A stretch of 10,952 nucleotides of DNA from an uncultured Fusobacterium sp. (GCA_900543175.1 UQQO01000074.1:1-10952), one strand, 5' to 3'. Shown: positions 1 through 7,721, numbered from the stretch's first letter. Made by a program: numbers and translations. The notes: generated by a model from the sequence alone, not told the origin.

Positions 1-141
1 TTTAGCTGATATTTAAAAGAAATAGAGATAACTAAACTTGACTAATAATCGCTAAATGCAAAGGTACTTTGTCAAAACCTAGTGATGTGCTAGATAACTG
101 AGCTTAGTTAGATAAATTATAGTTTATTTAGCCTTTATATC
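1..141. other. Window start, no recognised gene
   Basis: All three + strand frames close within the first 16 bases (stops at 3-5, 7-9 and 14-16), so at most the last few codons of an upstream gene could be present. No tRNA, tmRNA or known riboswitch core was recognised. A short imperfect inverted repeat (95-110, TAACTG/TAGTTA around AGCT, one G-T pair) is present, and a weak promoter-like pair TTGTCA (69-74) and TAGATA (91-96) is 16 bases apart. Neither is strong enough to name. Confidence 0.4.
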
Positions 142-170
142 TTTAAATTTTATTAAATTTATGGTATCCT
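142..170 (+). promoter_or_regulatory. Candidate promoter of the smr-aroF operon
   Basis: TTTAAA at 142-147 and TATCCT at 165-170 are separated by 17 bases, and the -10 is preceded by TGG (162-164), giving an extended -10. It lies 33 bases before the smr start and is the best-placed promoter for the gene cluster that ends at the terminator near 3300. The -10 is imperfect, so this is a prediction from pattern and position. Confidence 0.45.
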
Positions 171-203
171 ATTAAGATAAAAAGTGCTTAGGAGAAAAAA
201 ATA

Positions 204-494
204 ATGTATAATGAAATAGATTTGCATTATATGAATTTTGATGATGCTTTAAGAGTTTTTATTACAAAATATAATGCTTTATATAAAAGGGGAGAGAGAA
301 AAGAGATAAAAGTTATACATGGTTATGGCTCAAAAACTTTGGATGGGGAAGCAGTAATTAGAACTAAATTGAGAGCATATTTTTCAAGAAATAGAGATTG
401 TGTAAAAGTTAGATTAGATCTGAATGAAGGTGTTACATATGTAACACCTTTAAAAAATCTTCCTCTCCCTAAAAAGAAAAACAAGAAGAAATAA
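204..494 (+). CDS. Stand-alone Smr-domain protein
   Basis: A 96-residue protein that is almost entirely one Smr domain, the small domain found at the C-terminus of MutS2 and in free-standing proteins, where it binds or nicks nucleic acid. The two family signatures are visible: a DLH motif at residues 6-8 (IDLHYM) and the HGYG motif at 39-42 (VIHGYGSKTL), followed by a basic helix with R/K residues. The C-terminus is a lysine-rich tail (PLPKKKNKKK), which could help nucleic acid contact. The start is supported by AGGAG at 190-194, nine bases upstream. The stop is 29 bp before the DAHP synthase gene, so the two are probably co-transcribed, although no functional link is evident. The 3' part of the gene contains a perfect 24-bp palindrome (427-450). 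Substrate and exact activity cannot be read from the sequence. Confidence 0.8.
   Translation: MYNEIDLHYMNFDDALRVFITKYNALYKRGERKEIKVIHGYGSKTLDGEAVIRTKLRAYFSRNRDCVKVRLDLNEGVTYVTPLKNLPLPKKKNKKK
427..450. repeat. Perfect 24-bp palindrome inside smr
   Basis: The half-site AAGGTGTTACAT is followed directly by its exact reverse complement. It encodes ordinary residues (EGVTYVT region) of the Smr protein, about 74 bases before the aroF start. There is no T-run on either side, so it is not a standard intrinsic terminator. The core TGTTACATATGTAACA has the look of an operator for a dimeric regulator, but no regulator is known here. Confidence 0.6.
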
Positions 495-523
495 ATAAAT
501 TTTAATAGAATGGAAGGTATATT

Positions 524-1537
524 ATGTACATAAAAACAAAAAAGAATATAGGAGAAGTAGAAAAAAATAGGATATTAGAGTTTTTAAAAAATAACAAATT
601 AGGAAGTCTGATTATTGAAGATGAAGAAATTCTAAAAATAGGTGTATTAGGTGATAGAAGTAAAGTTGATATGGATAGACTTCTATCTTTTCATGGAGTA
701 GATGAACTTGTAGTTATAGGAAAAAGCTACAAATTTGTAAGTAGAGAGTTTCAAAAACAAGATACAGTTATAGATATTAAAGGTAGAAAAATAGGTGGAG
801 GAAACTTCATGCTTATGGCTGGACCTTGTGCTATTGAAAATAGAGAATCTGTATTTCAAATAGCTGAACAGGTAAAAAAATCAGGAGCTCAAATATTGAG
901 AGGTGGAGCTTTTAAACCAAGAACATCTCCATATGATTTCCAAGGTTTAGGAGAAGAGGGGCTAAAATATATGAGAGAAGCTGCTGATAAGTATGATCTA
1001 CTTGTAGTAACAGAAGTTATGGATAGTATGGATATTCCTCTTATCTCAAAATATGCTGATATTCTTCAAGTTGGAGCTAGAAATATGCAAAACTTTAGCT
1101 TGTTGAAGATGTTAGGAAGTTGTGGGAAACCTGTACTTTTAAAAAGAGGTTTAAGTGCAACAATAAGAGATTTTTTAATGGCAGCCGAGTATCTTATGGC
1201 GTATGGAAATAGAGAGATAATCTTATGTGAAAGAGGGATTAGAACTTTTGAAACAATGACTAGAAATACAGTTGATATTAATGCTATTCCATTGATTAAG
1301 GAAAAAAGTCACCTACCTATAATAATAGATGCAAGTCACGGAACAGGAAGAAGATCTTTAGTTGAGCCTGTAACATTGGCAGGAGTTATAGCAGGAGCAG
1401 ATGGGGCAATGGTAGAGGTACATGAAAACCCTGAATGTGCAGTATCTGATGGGGTACAATCACTAGATTTTAAAGGTTTTAAAAAATTAACTGAGAATTT
1501 AGAAGAAGTTTTACAATTAAAAAAGAGACTGAAGTAG
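524..1537 (+). CDS. aroF: 3-deoxy-7-phosphoheptulonate (DAHP) synthase, Thermotoga-type
   Basis: Catalyses the first step of the shikimate pathway: phosphoenolpyruvate plus erythrose 4-phosphate give DAHP, feeding aromatic amino acid synthesis in the cytoplasm. The 337-residue length and layout match the type I-beta enzymes with an N-terminal ferredoxin-like regulatory domain (about residues 1-75) ahead of the TIM barrel, as in the Thermotoga maritima enzyme. Visible motifs include GPCAIEN (100-106), LRGGAFKPRTSPYDFQG (125-141), GLSATIRDF (209-217) and DASHGTGRR (269-277). The expected metal ligands are present at C102, H272, E298 and D309. The N-terminal domain suggests feedback inhibition by an aromatic amino acid, as known for the family; the effector cannot be told. 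A GGAAGG sequence precedes the ATG. The next gene starts 9 bp after the stop. The family is also called aroA(G)/aroG in some annotations. Confidence 0.95.
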   Translation: MYIKTKKNIGEVEKNRILEFLKNNKLGSLIIEDEEILKIGVLGDRSKVDMDRLLSFHGVDELVVIGKSYKFVSREFQKQDTVIDIKGRKIGGGNFMLMAGPCAIENRESVFQIAEQVKKSGAQILRGGAFKPRTSPYDFQGLGEEGLKYMREAADKYDLLVVTEVMDSMDIPLISKYADILQVGARNMQNFSLLKMLGSCGKPVLLKRGLSATIRDFLMAAEYLMAYGNREIILCERGIRTFETMTRNTVDINAIPLIKEKSHLPIIIDASHGTGRRSLVEPVTLAGVIAGADGAMVEVHENPECAVSDGVQSLDFKGFKKLTENLEEVLQLKKRLK

Positions 1538-1546
1538 GGAGAGGAC

Positions 1547-2266
1547 ATGTATATAGAGGGAAATAACTATTTCAGAATAAAAGAGTTGGAAGAGTTAGGA
1601 ATTGGAGCAATCTATACTTTAAAAAATTATGGAGATGTAAGAAAACTTCCTAAAGAAAAATTTATTGAAGATTTTCAATTTGGAGATAGAAAAATAGTTG
1701 CTGGATATCAAACTCACACTAAAAATATAGAGATAATATCTAAAGATAGCGATATATTTTATTTTGAAAATACAGATGGATTTATAACAGATAGAAGAGA
1801 TATAGTGATCTATACAAAATATGCTGATTGTCTTCCAGTATATATTTATGATGCTAAAAATAAAGTTGTCTCACTTGTTCATTCTGGTTGGAAAGGGACA
1901 TATGAGGAGATAGCTTTAGAATCTATAAAATTGATGGAACAAAATTTTAATAGTAAGAGAGAAGATATAATAGTAGCTTTTGGAATTGGAATATCTCAAA
2001 GAAATTATGAAGTAGGAGAAGAATTTTTACAACAGTTTTCAGAAAAATTTTCTGAAGATTTAATAGAAGGAAGTTTTTTAAAAAAAGACAGTAAAGTATA
2101 TTTTGATAATCAGAAATTTAATTTTTTAAATCTAAAGAAAAATGGGATTCTAGAAAAAAATATAATAGTGAATAATTATTGTACTTATGAGGATGAAAGA
2201 TTTCATTCTTTTAGAAGGGAAAAAGAGAGTTCTGGAAGAGCTGGTGGATTTATATATTTTAAATAA
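1547..2266 (+). CDS. pgeF: PgeF/YfiH/YlmD-family protein (laccase-domain, peptidoglycan editing or nucleoside phosphorylase)
   Basis: A 239-residue protein of the old 'multicopper polyphenol oxidase' family (YfiH, YlmD, human LACC1). Members are now known as purine nucleoside-active enzymes and, in E. coli, as a peptidoglycan editing factor that removes wrongly incorporated L-Ser muropeptide precursors. The characteristic zinc-type ligands are visible: H57 in GYQTHTKN, C95 in YADCLPV, and H112 in VHSGWKGT. Other family blocks are ENTDGFIT (74-81), GIGISQRNYEVGEEF (146-160) and the C-terminal CTYED..FHSFRRE (212-225). The Cys often seen before YEV in the GxxI block is replaced by Asn (N153), which does not affect the three ligands. 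The RBS is GGGAGAGG just before the ATG, with only 9 bp from the aroF stop, so the genes are in one operon. The precise substrate is not determined by sequence. Confidence 0.88.
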   Translation: MYIEGNNYFRIKELEELGIGAIYTLKNYGDVRKLPKEKFIEDFQFGDRKIVAGYQTHTKNIEIISKDSDIFYFENTDGFITDRRDIVIYTKYADCLPVYIYDAKNKVVSLVHSGWKGTYEEIALESIKLMEQNFNSKREDIIVAFGIGISQRNYEVGEEFLQQFSEKFSEDLIEGSFLKKDSKVYFDNQKFNFLNLKKNGILEKNIIVNNYCTYEDERFHSFRREKESSGRAGGFIYFK

Positions 2267-2292
2267 TAAAGAAGTTTAGGAGGAAAGAGAAA

Positions 2293-3285
2293 ATGAAAAA
2301 AAGTCTGATGATAATATTAGCATTATTATCGATGAATCTTTATGGAGAAACTCTTTACGAAAGAGCTGTTAAAGATCTGAAAATGGAGGAATTAGCAGGA
2401 ACTTATTCTCAAGAAAAAATTGAGAAATCTTTAAAGGGGTACAAGGCTAAAAAAGATAGTAGTAAAGCTGTATTAGTTGATTTAGGAGCTTTAACTATTG
2501 AAGATCTAAATACAGAGAAAAATGTTAATGAGAAATTAAGCAGATTTGTAACTGATTATATCAATGTGGAAGAAAATTATATTGGGAATGTTTCAGATAA
2601 AAATATAATTGAAAGATTAAACAATAAATGGAGCAGAGGAGAGGTAGTGGAGGATAGTTCATTAAATGCTATTTTGAATAGAGCTATGCTTAAAGGATTA
2701 ACTACTGGATATAATATTAAAGATAGAAAAGATTATGCAAACTTTGATGAGAAACTTACAGCAAGTTATGGACATAGTGATATGATCCATGCCTCTCAAA
2801 TTATTGGAATGTTGAGAAGTGAAGGAATAGATGCAAAGGTTCAATTAGAACTGAAAACTTCAGCATTTATATATCTTCCAGAGTGGGGAGAATCTAGCTA
2901 TGCTACAACAAAGATGCCAGATGGAACTATAATTGCTCATCCATTAGAATATGATCTAAAACTTCAATTTGAAAGTCAAAAAGATAAAGAGAAATTTTTT
3001 GATTTAATAGACAAATATGCTAAAAAAGATGATGAAAATGAGAAAGGATTACTACATGAATCTTGGTGGCAACCATTTATTCAAACAGAGAAAGTTGATG
3101 GATATGAGATGCTAATAGATAATATAGTATTAGATAATAGATATGATGCTCATGTATTAACACTTCCAGAAAAATCAAAACCTTTAGTTGAAGAGTTATC
3201 TAAAAATAGAAACATAAGAGTAAAAACTAAAGAGGTTTGGGTAAATCCTGCATTCTTTAGATTTATGTTAGGGGAATATAAATAG
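2293..3285 (+). CDS. Exported protein of unknown function
   Basis: I do not recognise a named family. The 330-residue product begins with a clear signal peptide (MKK, then a hydrophobic stretch, likely cut after YG at residue 18) and has no further membrane segment, so it is probably periplasmic or surface-associated. It is rich in Lys, Glu and Asp. Residues 160-183 (GHSDMIHASQIIGMLRSEGIDAKV) resemble the helix and 'LRxxGIxA' turn of transglutaminase/cysteine-peptidase-like folds. The position where those enzymes carry the catalytic Cys holds Asp or Ser here, so any relation would be to an inactive version; this is a weak inference. The region 255-270 is aromatic-rich (HESWWQPF). A strong AGGAGG RBS precedes the ATG, the gene is 26 bp after pgeF, and a terminator follows, making it the last gene of the operon. 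Confidence 0.75.
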   Translation: MKKSLMIILALLSMNLYGETLYERAVKDLKMEELAGTYSQEKIEKSLKGYKAKKDSSKAVLVDLGALTIEDLNTEKNVNEKLSRFVTDYINVEENYIGNVSDKNIIERLNNKWSRGEVVEDSSLNAILNRAMLKGLTTGYNIKDRKDYANFDEKLTASYGHSDMIHASQIIGMLRSEGIDAKVQLELKTSAFIYLPEWGESSYATTKMPDGTIIAHPLEYDLKLQFESQKDKEKFFDLIDKYAKKDDENEKGLLHESWWQPFIQTEKVDGYEMLIDNIVLDNRYDAHVLTLPEKSKPLVEELSKNRNIRVKTKEVWVNPAFFRFMLGEYK

Positions 3286-3289
3286 AATG

Positions 3290-3331
3290 AAAAAGAGATG
3301 AGGTTCTTGGTAGATCTCATCTTTTTTTTAT
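3290..3331 (+). terminator. Intrinsic terminator of the smr-aroF-pgeF operon
   Basis: AGATGAG (3296-3302) pairs with CTCATCT (3316-3322) over a 13-base loop and is followed at once by a run of T to about 3329. The flanking A-run extends the stem. It begins just after the stop of the exported-protein gene. Confidence 0.85.
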
Positions 3332-3376
3332 TTTAAATCTATATTATTAAAACTTATAGTTTAATTAAAATTTCCC

Positions 3377-3404
3377 TTTGATTTTTACAAAATTGGTATA
3401 TAAT
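3377..3404 (+). promoter_or_regulatory. Candidate feo promoter
   Basis: TATATAAT at 3397-3404 gives a good -10 (TATAAT 3399-3404, or TATATA preceded by TGG as an extended -10). TTTGAT at 3377-3382 is a plausible -35 at 16 bases. It is 58 bases before the FeoAB start codon. I saw no convincing 19-bp Fur box around it, so iron regulation is not shown by the sequence. Confidence 0.55.
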
Positions 3405-3461
3405 ATCTAAGGTAGAAAAAAGATTTTGAGAGATAAAAATGTTGTACAGGAGGAAAATATT

Positions 3462-5804
3462 ATGACATTAAAAGAGTTACCAATAGGAAAGACAGCAACA
3501 GTTCTTTCTGTTGGAGGAGAAGGAGCTTTAAGACAACATTTCTTAGATATGGGAATTATTCCAAATGCTAATGTTACAATGATGAAGCATGCTCCAATGG
3601 GGGATCCTGTTGAGTTAAGAATAAATAGTTATGAACTTACATTACGTTTAGCTGATGCTGAAAAAATTAAGATTACAGATGTAAGAGATGAAGTTAGAAA
3701 AGAGAGAGAATTTTTAGAGAAAAAACGTATATCTCATCCAGGACTTGGTGAGGGAGGAAAATATCACAAAAAAGAGGGGGAAAATCCTTTACCTGATGAT
3801 GTGAAACTTACTTTTGCATTAGTAGGAAATCAAAACTGTGGAAAAACAACTCTTTTCAATCAACTTACAGGTTCAAATCAACATGTAGGAAACTTTCCAG
3901 GGGTAACAGTTGATAGAAAAGATGGGATTATAAAGGGATATCCAAATACTTTAGTTACAGATTTACCAGGGATCTATTCATTATCACCATATTCAAATGA
4001 AGAGATTGTAACAAGAGAGTTTGTATTAAATGAGTGTCCTAAAGGGATAATAAATATTGTTGATGCAACAAATATAGAGAGAAACCTTTATTTGACAATG
4101 CAGTTAATGGAGCTAGATATTCCGATGGTATTAGCTTTAAATATGATGGATGAAGTTAGAGATAATGGAGGGTATATCTTAATAAATGAGATGGAAGAGC
4201 TATTAGGAATACCAGTAGTACCTATTTCAGCAGCTAAAAATGAGGGGATAAGTGAACTTATAGATCATGCTATCCATGTGGCAAAATATCAAGAATATCC
4301 AAAAAGACATGATTTTTGTGATATAAATGATAATAATGGAAGTGTACATAGATGTTTACATGGAATTATGCATATGATAGAGGATCATGCAGAGCAGGAA
4401 AAAATCCCTTTACGTTTTGCAGCAAGCAAGATTACTGAAGGTGATAATCTAGTTTTAGAGAGATTAAAATTAGATGAAAATGAAAAAAATACAATAGATC
4501 ATATAGTTGAGCAACTTGAAAATGAAAGAGGACTAGATAGGGCGGCAGCTATTGCAGATATGAGATTTAGCTTTATAGAGAAAGTTTGTCAAGAAACAGT
4601 AAAAAAACCAAAAGAGAGTAAGGAACATATTAGAAGTATAAAGATAGATAAAATTTTAACAGGAAAATATACAGCAATTCCAGCATTTATTGGGATAATG
4701 GCAATTGTATTCTGGTTGACTTTTAATGTGATTGGAGCTTGGTTATCAGATATTTTAAATCTAGGTATTGAATGGATGACTTTAGGTGTGGAAAATCTTT
4801 TAGTTAGAGGAAATGTAAATGAGGTATTACGTTCTTTAATTATAGATGGAATCTTTAATGGGGTAGGAAGTGTAGTTGGTTTCTTACCAATTATAGTAAC
4901 TCTTTTCTTCTTCCTATCTATGCTTGAAGATAGTGGATATATGGCAAGAGTAGCCTTTGTAATGGATAAACTTTTAAGAAAGATAGGACTTTCAGGTAGA
5001 AGTATTGTTCCTATGCTTGTAGGTTTTGGTTGTACAGTTCCTGGGGTAATGGCAAGTCGTACTCTACCATCAGAGAGAGATAGAAAGATGACAATATTGC
5101 TTACTCCTTTTATGAGTTGCTCAGCTAAACTTCCAATCTATGGATTTTTTACAGCACTATTTTTTCCAAAATATGGAGCTTTAGTAATGGTAATACTATA
5201 TTTCACAGGTATATTTGTAGGAATATTAATGGCTCTTTTAATGAAAAAATCTCTGTTTAAAGGGGAAGCAGTACCATTTGTAATGGAGTTACCTAATTAT
5301 CGTATGCCTGGAAAAAAAAATGTTGCTCATCTATTATGGGAGAAAGCAAAGGATTTCTTACAAAGAGCCTTTACAGTTATTTTTGTGGCAACTATTGTGA
5401 TATGGGTACTACAAACATTTAATATTCACTTTAATGTTGTAGAAAGTTCTCACAATAGTATATTAGCAAAAGTTGCTGGTTGGATAGCACCTATTTTTAA
5501 ACCTTTAGGTTTTGGAGATTGGAGAATTTCAACTGCTCTAATAAGTGGAGTTATGGCAAAGGAAAGTGTAGTTTCAACATTGTCAGTTTTATTTGGAGAT
5601 ACAAAAACTCTATTGGATATGTTAAGTACAACAGGAGCAGCAAGCTTATTGGTATTCTGCTTATTATATACTCCTTGTATAGCAGCAGTGGCATCAGTAA
5701 AGAAAGAGCTTGGAGGAAAATGGGCAACAATAGTGGCTTTAGGACAATTTTTAATAGCTTGGATAGTTGCTTTTGTTATAAGAATTATTGGAATGATTCT
5801 TTAG
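3462..5804 (+). CDS. feoB: Ferrous iron transporter FeoB with N-terminal FeoA domain
   Basis: Inner-membrane Fe(II) uptake protein. The first ~71 residues form a FeoA (SH3-like) domain (LKELPIGKTATV..., LDMGIIPNANVTM...). The GTPase domain then shows G1 GNQNCGKT (122-129), G3 DLPG (167-170), G4 NMMD (227-230) and G5 SAAK (256-259). After a helical linker, the membrane domain starts near residue 400 and carries the two gate motifs GFGCTVP (521-527) and SCSAKLP (552-558), plus the late LLYTPC block (734-739). The start at 3462 is chosen because AGGAGG (3448-3453) lies 8 bases before this ATG. An in-frame TTG at 3426 would add 12 residues across the RBS itself and is unlikely. At 780 residues it is longer than a bare FeoB by the FeoA fusion, a known arrangement in anaerobes. 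The next small gene is 9 bp downstream. Confidence 0.96.
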   Translation: MTLKELPIGKTATVLSVGGEGALRQHFLDMGIIPNANVTMMKHAPMGDPVELRINSYELTLRLADAEKIKITDVRDEVRKEREFLEKKRISHPGLGEGGKYHKKEGENPLPDDVKLTFALVGNQNCGKTTLFNQLTGSNQHVGNFPGVTVDRKDGIIKGYPNTLVTDLPGIYSLSPYSNEEIVTREFVLNECPKGIINIVDATNIERNLYLTMQLMELDIPMVLALNMMDEVRDNGGYILINEMEELLGIPVVPISAAKNEGISELIDHAIHVAKYQEYPKRHDFCDINDNNGSVHRCLHGIMHMIEDHAEQEKIPLRFAASKITEGDNLVLERLKLDENEKNTIDHIVEQLENERGLDRAAAIADMRFSFIEKVCQETVKKPKESKEHIRSIKIDKILTGKYTAIPAFIGIMAIVFWLTFNVIGAWLSDILNLGIEWMTLGVENLLVRGNVNEVLRSLIIDGIFNGVGSVVGFLPIIVTLFFFLSMLEDSGYMARVAFVMDKLLRKIGLSGRSIVPMLVGFGCTVPGVMASRTLPSERDRKMTILLTPFMSCSAKLPIYGFFTALFFPKYGALVMVILYFTGIFVGILMALLMKKSLFKGEAVPFVMELPNYRMPGKKNVAHLLWEKAKDFLQRAFTVIFVATIVIWVLQTFNIHFNVVESSHNSILAKVAGWIAPIFKPLGFGDWRISTALISGVMAKESVVSTLSVLFGDTKTLLDMLSTTGAASLLVFCLLYTPCIAAVASVKKELGGKWATIVALGQFLIAWIVAFVIRIIGMIL

Positions 5805-5813
5805 GAGAGAAGG

Positions 5814-5951
5814 ATGAATCTATTTAGTATAATTTTATTAGGTGTAATTTTTATATATCTGATTTTTTCTGTTGTGTATATATATAGAAATAAAAAAAAG
5901 GGTAAAGGTTGCAATGAAAATTGTAGCTCATGCTCTAAAAGTTGTAAGTAG
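5814..5951 (+). CDS. FeoB-associated Cys-rich membrane protein (45 aa)
   Basis: A short gene directly after feoB. It encodes one hydrophobic segment (residues 3-24, rich in I, L, V, F, Y), then a basic stretch (YRNKKKGKG), then a Cys-rich tail with four Cys in the pattern C-x3-C-x2-C-x3-C (C33, C37, C40, C44). This layout matches the small FeoB-associated proteins found after feoB in Firmicutes and relatives, thought to replace FeoC, possibly by binding iron or sensing redox state. The ATG is 9 bp after the feoB stop, with an AGGAGAGAAGG Shine-Dalgarno stretch overlapping that stop, so translation is probably coupled. Only a single N-terminal membrane helix is predicted, with the Cys tail likely cytoplasmic given the positive residues after the helix. 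Function in the family remains mostly inferred. Confidence 0.9.
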   Translation: MNLFSIILLGVIFIYLIFSVVYIYRNKKKGKGCNENCSSCSKSCK

Positions 5952-6030
5952 AAATTTTGATATATTTTCTAGCTGAAATATTGCATTAAAAGCGTTTAAG
6001 GTAGAAAATACTAAAATAAGGAGGAAATAA
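5952..6030 (+). other. Spacer between feo locus and nuclease gene
   Basis: This 79-base AT-rich gap shows no hairpin-plus-T terminator after the feo genes. TTGATA (5957-5962) has no good -10 at the right distance. A strong AGGAGG at about 6020-6025 serves the next gene. Either a weak promoter is hidden here or the nuclease gene receives read-through from feo. Confidence 0.4.
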
Positions 6031-7038
6031 ATGAGTATTTATGCTTTAAGAGTAGATATTGCAAAAGAGGTTTATAATTCATTAAAAGATGAAGGAGTAG
6101 CTCGTTTTACTTGGTCTTATTCAAAAGAAGGAAATTTGAAAGAGATAGAAAGTAAAATAAAGAAATTTGGTTGGGAAAATTTAACTGAAATTGAAAAAGA
6201 TTGTTGGAAAGCTAATTTTATGTTAAGTATCAAAGAAAAAGATTATATTGTATATATTAATGTTCCAGAATATGGAGAGTGTACAGTAGCCAAGGTTACA
6301 GGAGAATATTTTTGGAATTGGGAAAAATACAAATCAGATGGAAGTCATTGTTTACTAATTGATAAGGAGAGTATAAGAACATTTAATAGAAATGATAAAA
6401 ATATTCCATCAGATTTAACTAGAAGATTTGGATTGCAAGGAAAATATTGGAGGATATATTTAGAAGATAAATTTTATAATCTTTTACAAGATATAGATGA
6501 CAAAAAAATTACAGGTGAACTTGCTTCTAGTGAAAGTAGATTATTTAATTGTATAAATGAAAAAATAAATCCATATTTAGAAAGCATTTGTGAAGAACTT
6601 CAACATTATCATGTGGGAAAATATTTGGAAGAATTAATAGTGAAAGTTTTAGGAGAAATTCCAGAAATAAAAAATATTAGCAGAAAATCAGGAATATCAG
6701 ATAAAGGTGGAGACATTTTATTTGATTATGAGAATACTGATGTTTTTGGAAATTATTCACAAAAGAAATGTGCTATTCAAGTAAAATCTTATGAAGGAAT
6801 TATCAATTATGATCAAGCAATAAAGGACATGAAAAATATTTTTGAGTATGATGATAGTTTAGACCTTGGAATAATAATGACAACTGCAACAAGTATAGGT
6901 GAAGAATTTAATGAAAAGTTAGAGGAATTAAATAAAGAATTACTTGAAAAAAAGAAAGAAAAATCAGTAACTATTTTATATGGAAAAGATTTTGCTAGAT
7001 GGGTTTTAAAATATGGAGAAAAATTTTTTAATAGATAA
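6031..7038 (+). CDS. Mrr-like restriction endonuclease with unassigned N-terminal domain
   Basis: A 335-residue protein with a two-part structure. The C-terminal part (about 190-335) carries a PD-(D/E)xK nuclease core of the Mrr_cat type: a helix with E200/E201 (GKYLEELIVKVL), then GGD with D228, then QVK with Q250 and K252 (CAIQVKSYEG), followed by a TTA block (284-286). This fits a DNA-cutting enzyme. The N-terminal part (about 1-155) contains conserved-looking blocks such as EKDCWKANF, INVPEYGECTVAKVTG and GKYWRIY. I cannot name the domain; its beta-rich, aromatic character suggests a DNA- or base-recognition module, which is inference. There is no methyltransferase or specificity gene in the window, so it is an orphan. 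It could be a modification-dependent (type IV-like) defence enzyme. A strong AGGAGG RBS precedes the ATG and a symmetric terminator follows. Confidence 0.78.
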   Translation: MSIYALRVDIAKEVYNSLKDEGVARFTWSYSKEGNLKEIESKIKKFGWENLTEIEKDCWKANFMLSIKEKDYIVYINVPEYGECTVAKVTGEYFWNWEKYKSDGSHCLLIDKESIRTFNRNDKNIPSDLTRRFGLQGKYWRIYLEDKFYNLLQDIDDKKITGELASSESRLFNCINEKINPYLESICEELQHYHVGKYLEELIVKVLGEIPEIKNISRKSGISDKGGDILFDYENTDVFGNYSQKKCAIQVKSYEGIINYDQAIKDMKNIFEYDDSLDLGIIMTTATSIGEEFNEKLEELNKELLEKKKEKSVTILYGKDFARWVLKYGEKFFNR

Positions 7039-7047
7039 ACTATAGGC

Positions 7048-7075
7048 AAAAAGGGACTTTAAAGTCCCTTTTTTT
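7048..7075. terminator. Bidirectional intrinsic terminator
   Basis: AAAAAGGGACTTT is followed by its exact reverse complement (7048-7073), a 26-bp palindrome with A-tract and T-tract ends. It can terminate both the + strand nuclease gene and the - strand barrel gene, whose stop codon (7074-7076) touches it. Confidence 0.9.
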
Positions 7076-7721
7076 AGAAATTAAATTTATATCCTACAGA
7101 AAGAGTAACTCTTGAGTAATCAAAATCATCTTTTGTTTTACCATAAGGAGTACTTGTTTCAAATTTAGCTTTATTAATTTTATACATTAAATCAGCAACA
7201 AAGTTATTGTATTCAACTCCAGCACCTATTCCAAAATATAATCCATTTTTAATATCTGATGAGACTTTTATAGTTTCACCTAATTCATAATCTGTAAATT
7301 TTAAATCTCCACTATTATGATTGAATGAGTATCCTAAATCAGCTTTTAAATAAGGCTTAATATTAGAATTTATAGGGATATTGTATTTTGTAGTTAAATA
7401 AATAGGAATAGATGTAAATTTTGGCATATCTAATTTAATATCAAAGTCTTTATCATTTAATGATTTTGTAGAACCATGATCTTGATAAGAGATACCAGCT
7501 CCTAATTCTAAGTTAGGATAGATTTCTCTAGTAGTTTCAATAGTAAGTTCATATCCCATTCTATCAGCTTTTTTTCTATTGATAGTTTCACTATCTCTTG
7601 GAGTGATTACATCAAATTTTTGCCAGATGTCAGCTCCAGTTTTTAGATATAAATTTGTATCTTGAGAGGCTAAAACTACACAAGATAAAGTTGTCATTCC
7701 TAGTAATATTTTTTTAATCAT
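7074..7721 (-). CDS. Outer-membrane beta-barrel protein
   Basis: A 215-residue exported protein. The N-terminus has a signal peptide (MIKKILLGMTTLSCVVLA, likely cut after residue 18). The remainder consists of alternating polar/hydrophobic strands with Gly and aromatic residues typical of an eight-stranded OmpA/OmpX-like barrel: YELTIETTREI, LELGAGISYQD, IPIYLTTKYNI, PYLKADLGYSF, LYFGIGAGVEY, FVADLMYKI and the last strand RVTLSVGYKFNF. The C-terminal Phe is the usual beta-signal recognised by the BAM machinery. No C-terminal peptidoglycan-binding domain is present. The RBS is AGGAGG, a few bases upstream of the ATG. A c-di-GMP-type riboswitch and terminator lie in its leader, so expression appears gated separately from the upstream lipoprotein and hydrolase genes. 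The ligand or role of the barrel (adhesion, porin, stress) is unknown. Confidence 0.85.
   Translation of the reverse strand: MIKKILLGMTTLSCVVLASQDTNLYLKTGADIWQKFDVITPRDSETINRKKADRMGYELTIETTREIYPNLELGAGISYQDHGSTKSLNDKDFDIKLDMPKFTSIPIYLTTKYNIPINSNIKPYLKADLGYSFNHNSGDLKFTDYELGETIKVSSDIKNGLYFGIGAGVEYNNFVADLMYKINKAKFETSTPYGKTKDDFDYSRVTLSVGYKFNF

Noticed and set aside
95..110. Imperfect hairpin as part of an RNA gene at the window start
   Set aside because: The stem is short, one pair is G-T, and no conserved RNA motif or terminator accompanies it.
1336..1548. - strand frame opposite the end of aroF
   Set aside because: It covers conserved DAHP synthase codons on the other strand and has no RBS or recognisable product.
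3426..3461. TTG start extending FeoB by 12 residues
   Set aside because: The extension runs through the AGGAGG at 3448-3453, which is ideally spaced for the ATG at 3462, and adds no FeoA sequence.
5519..5827. 102-codon + frame overlapping the end of feoB
   Set aside because: It is out of frame with the well-supported FeoB membrane domain and has no motif of its own; it is a shadow frame.
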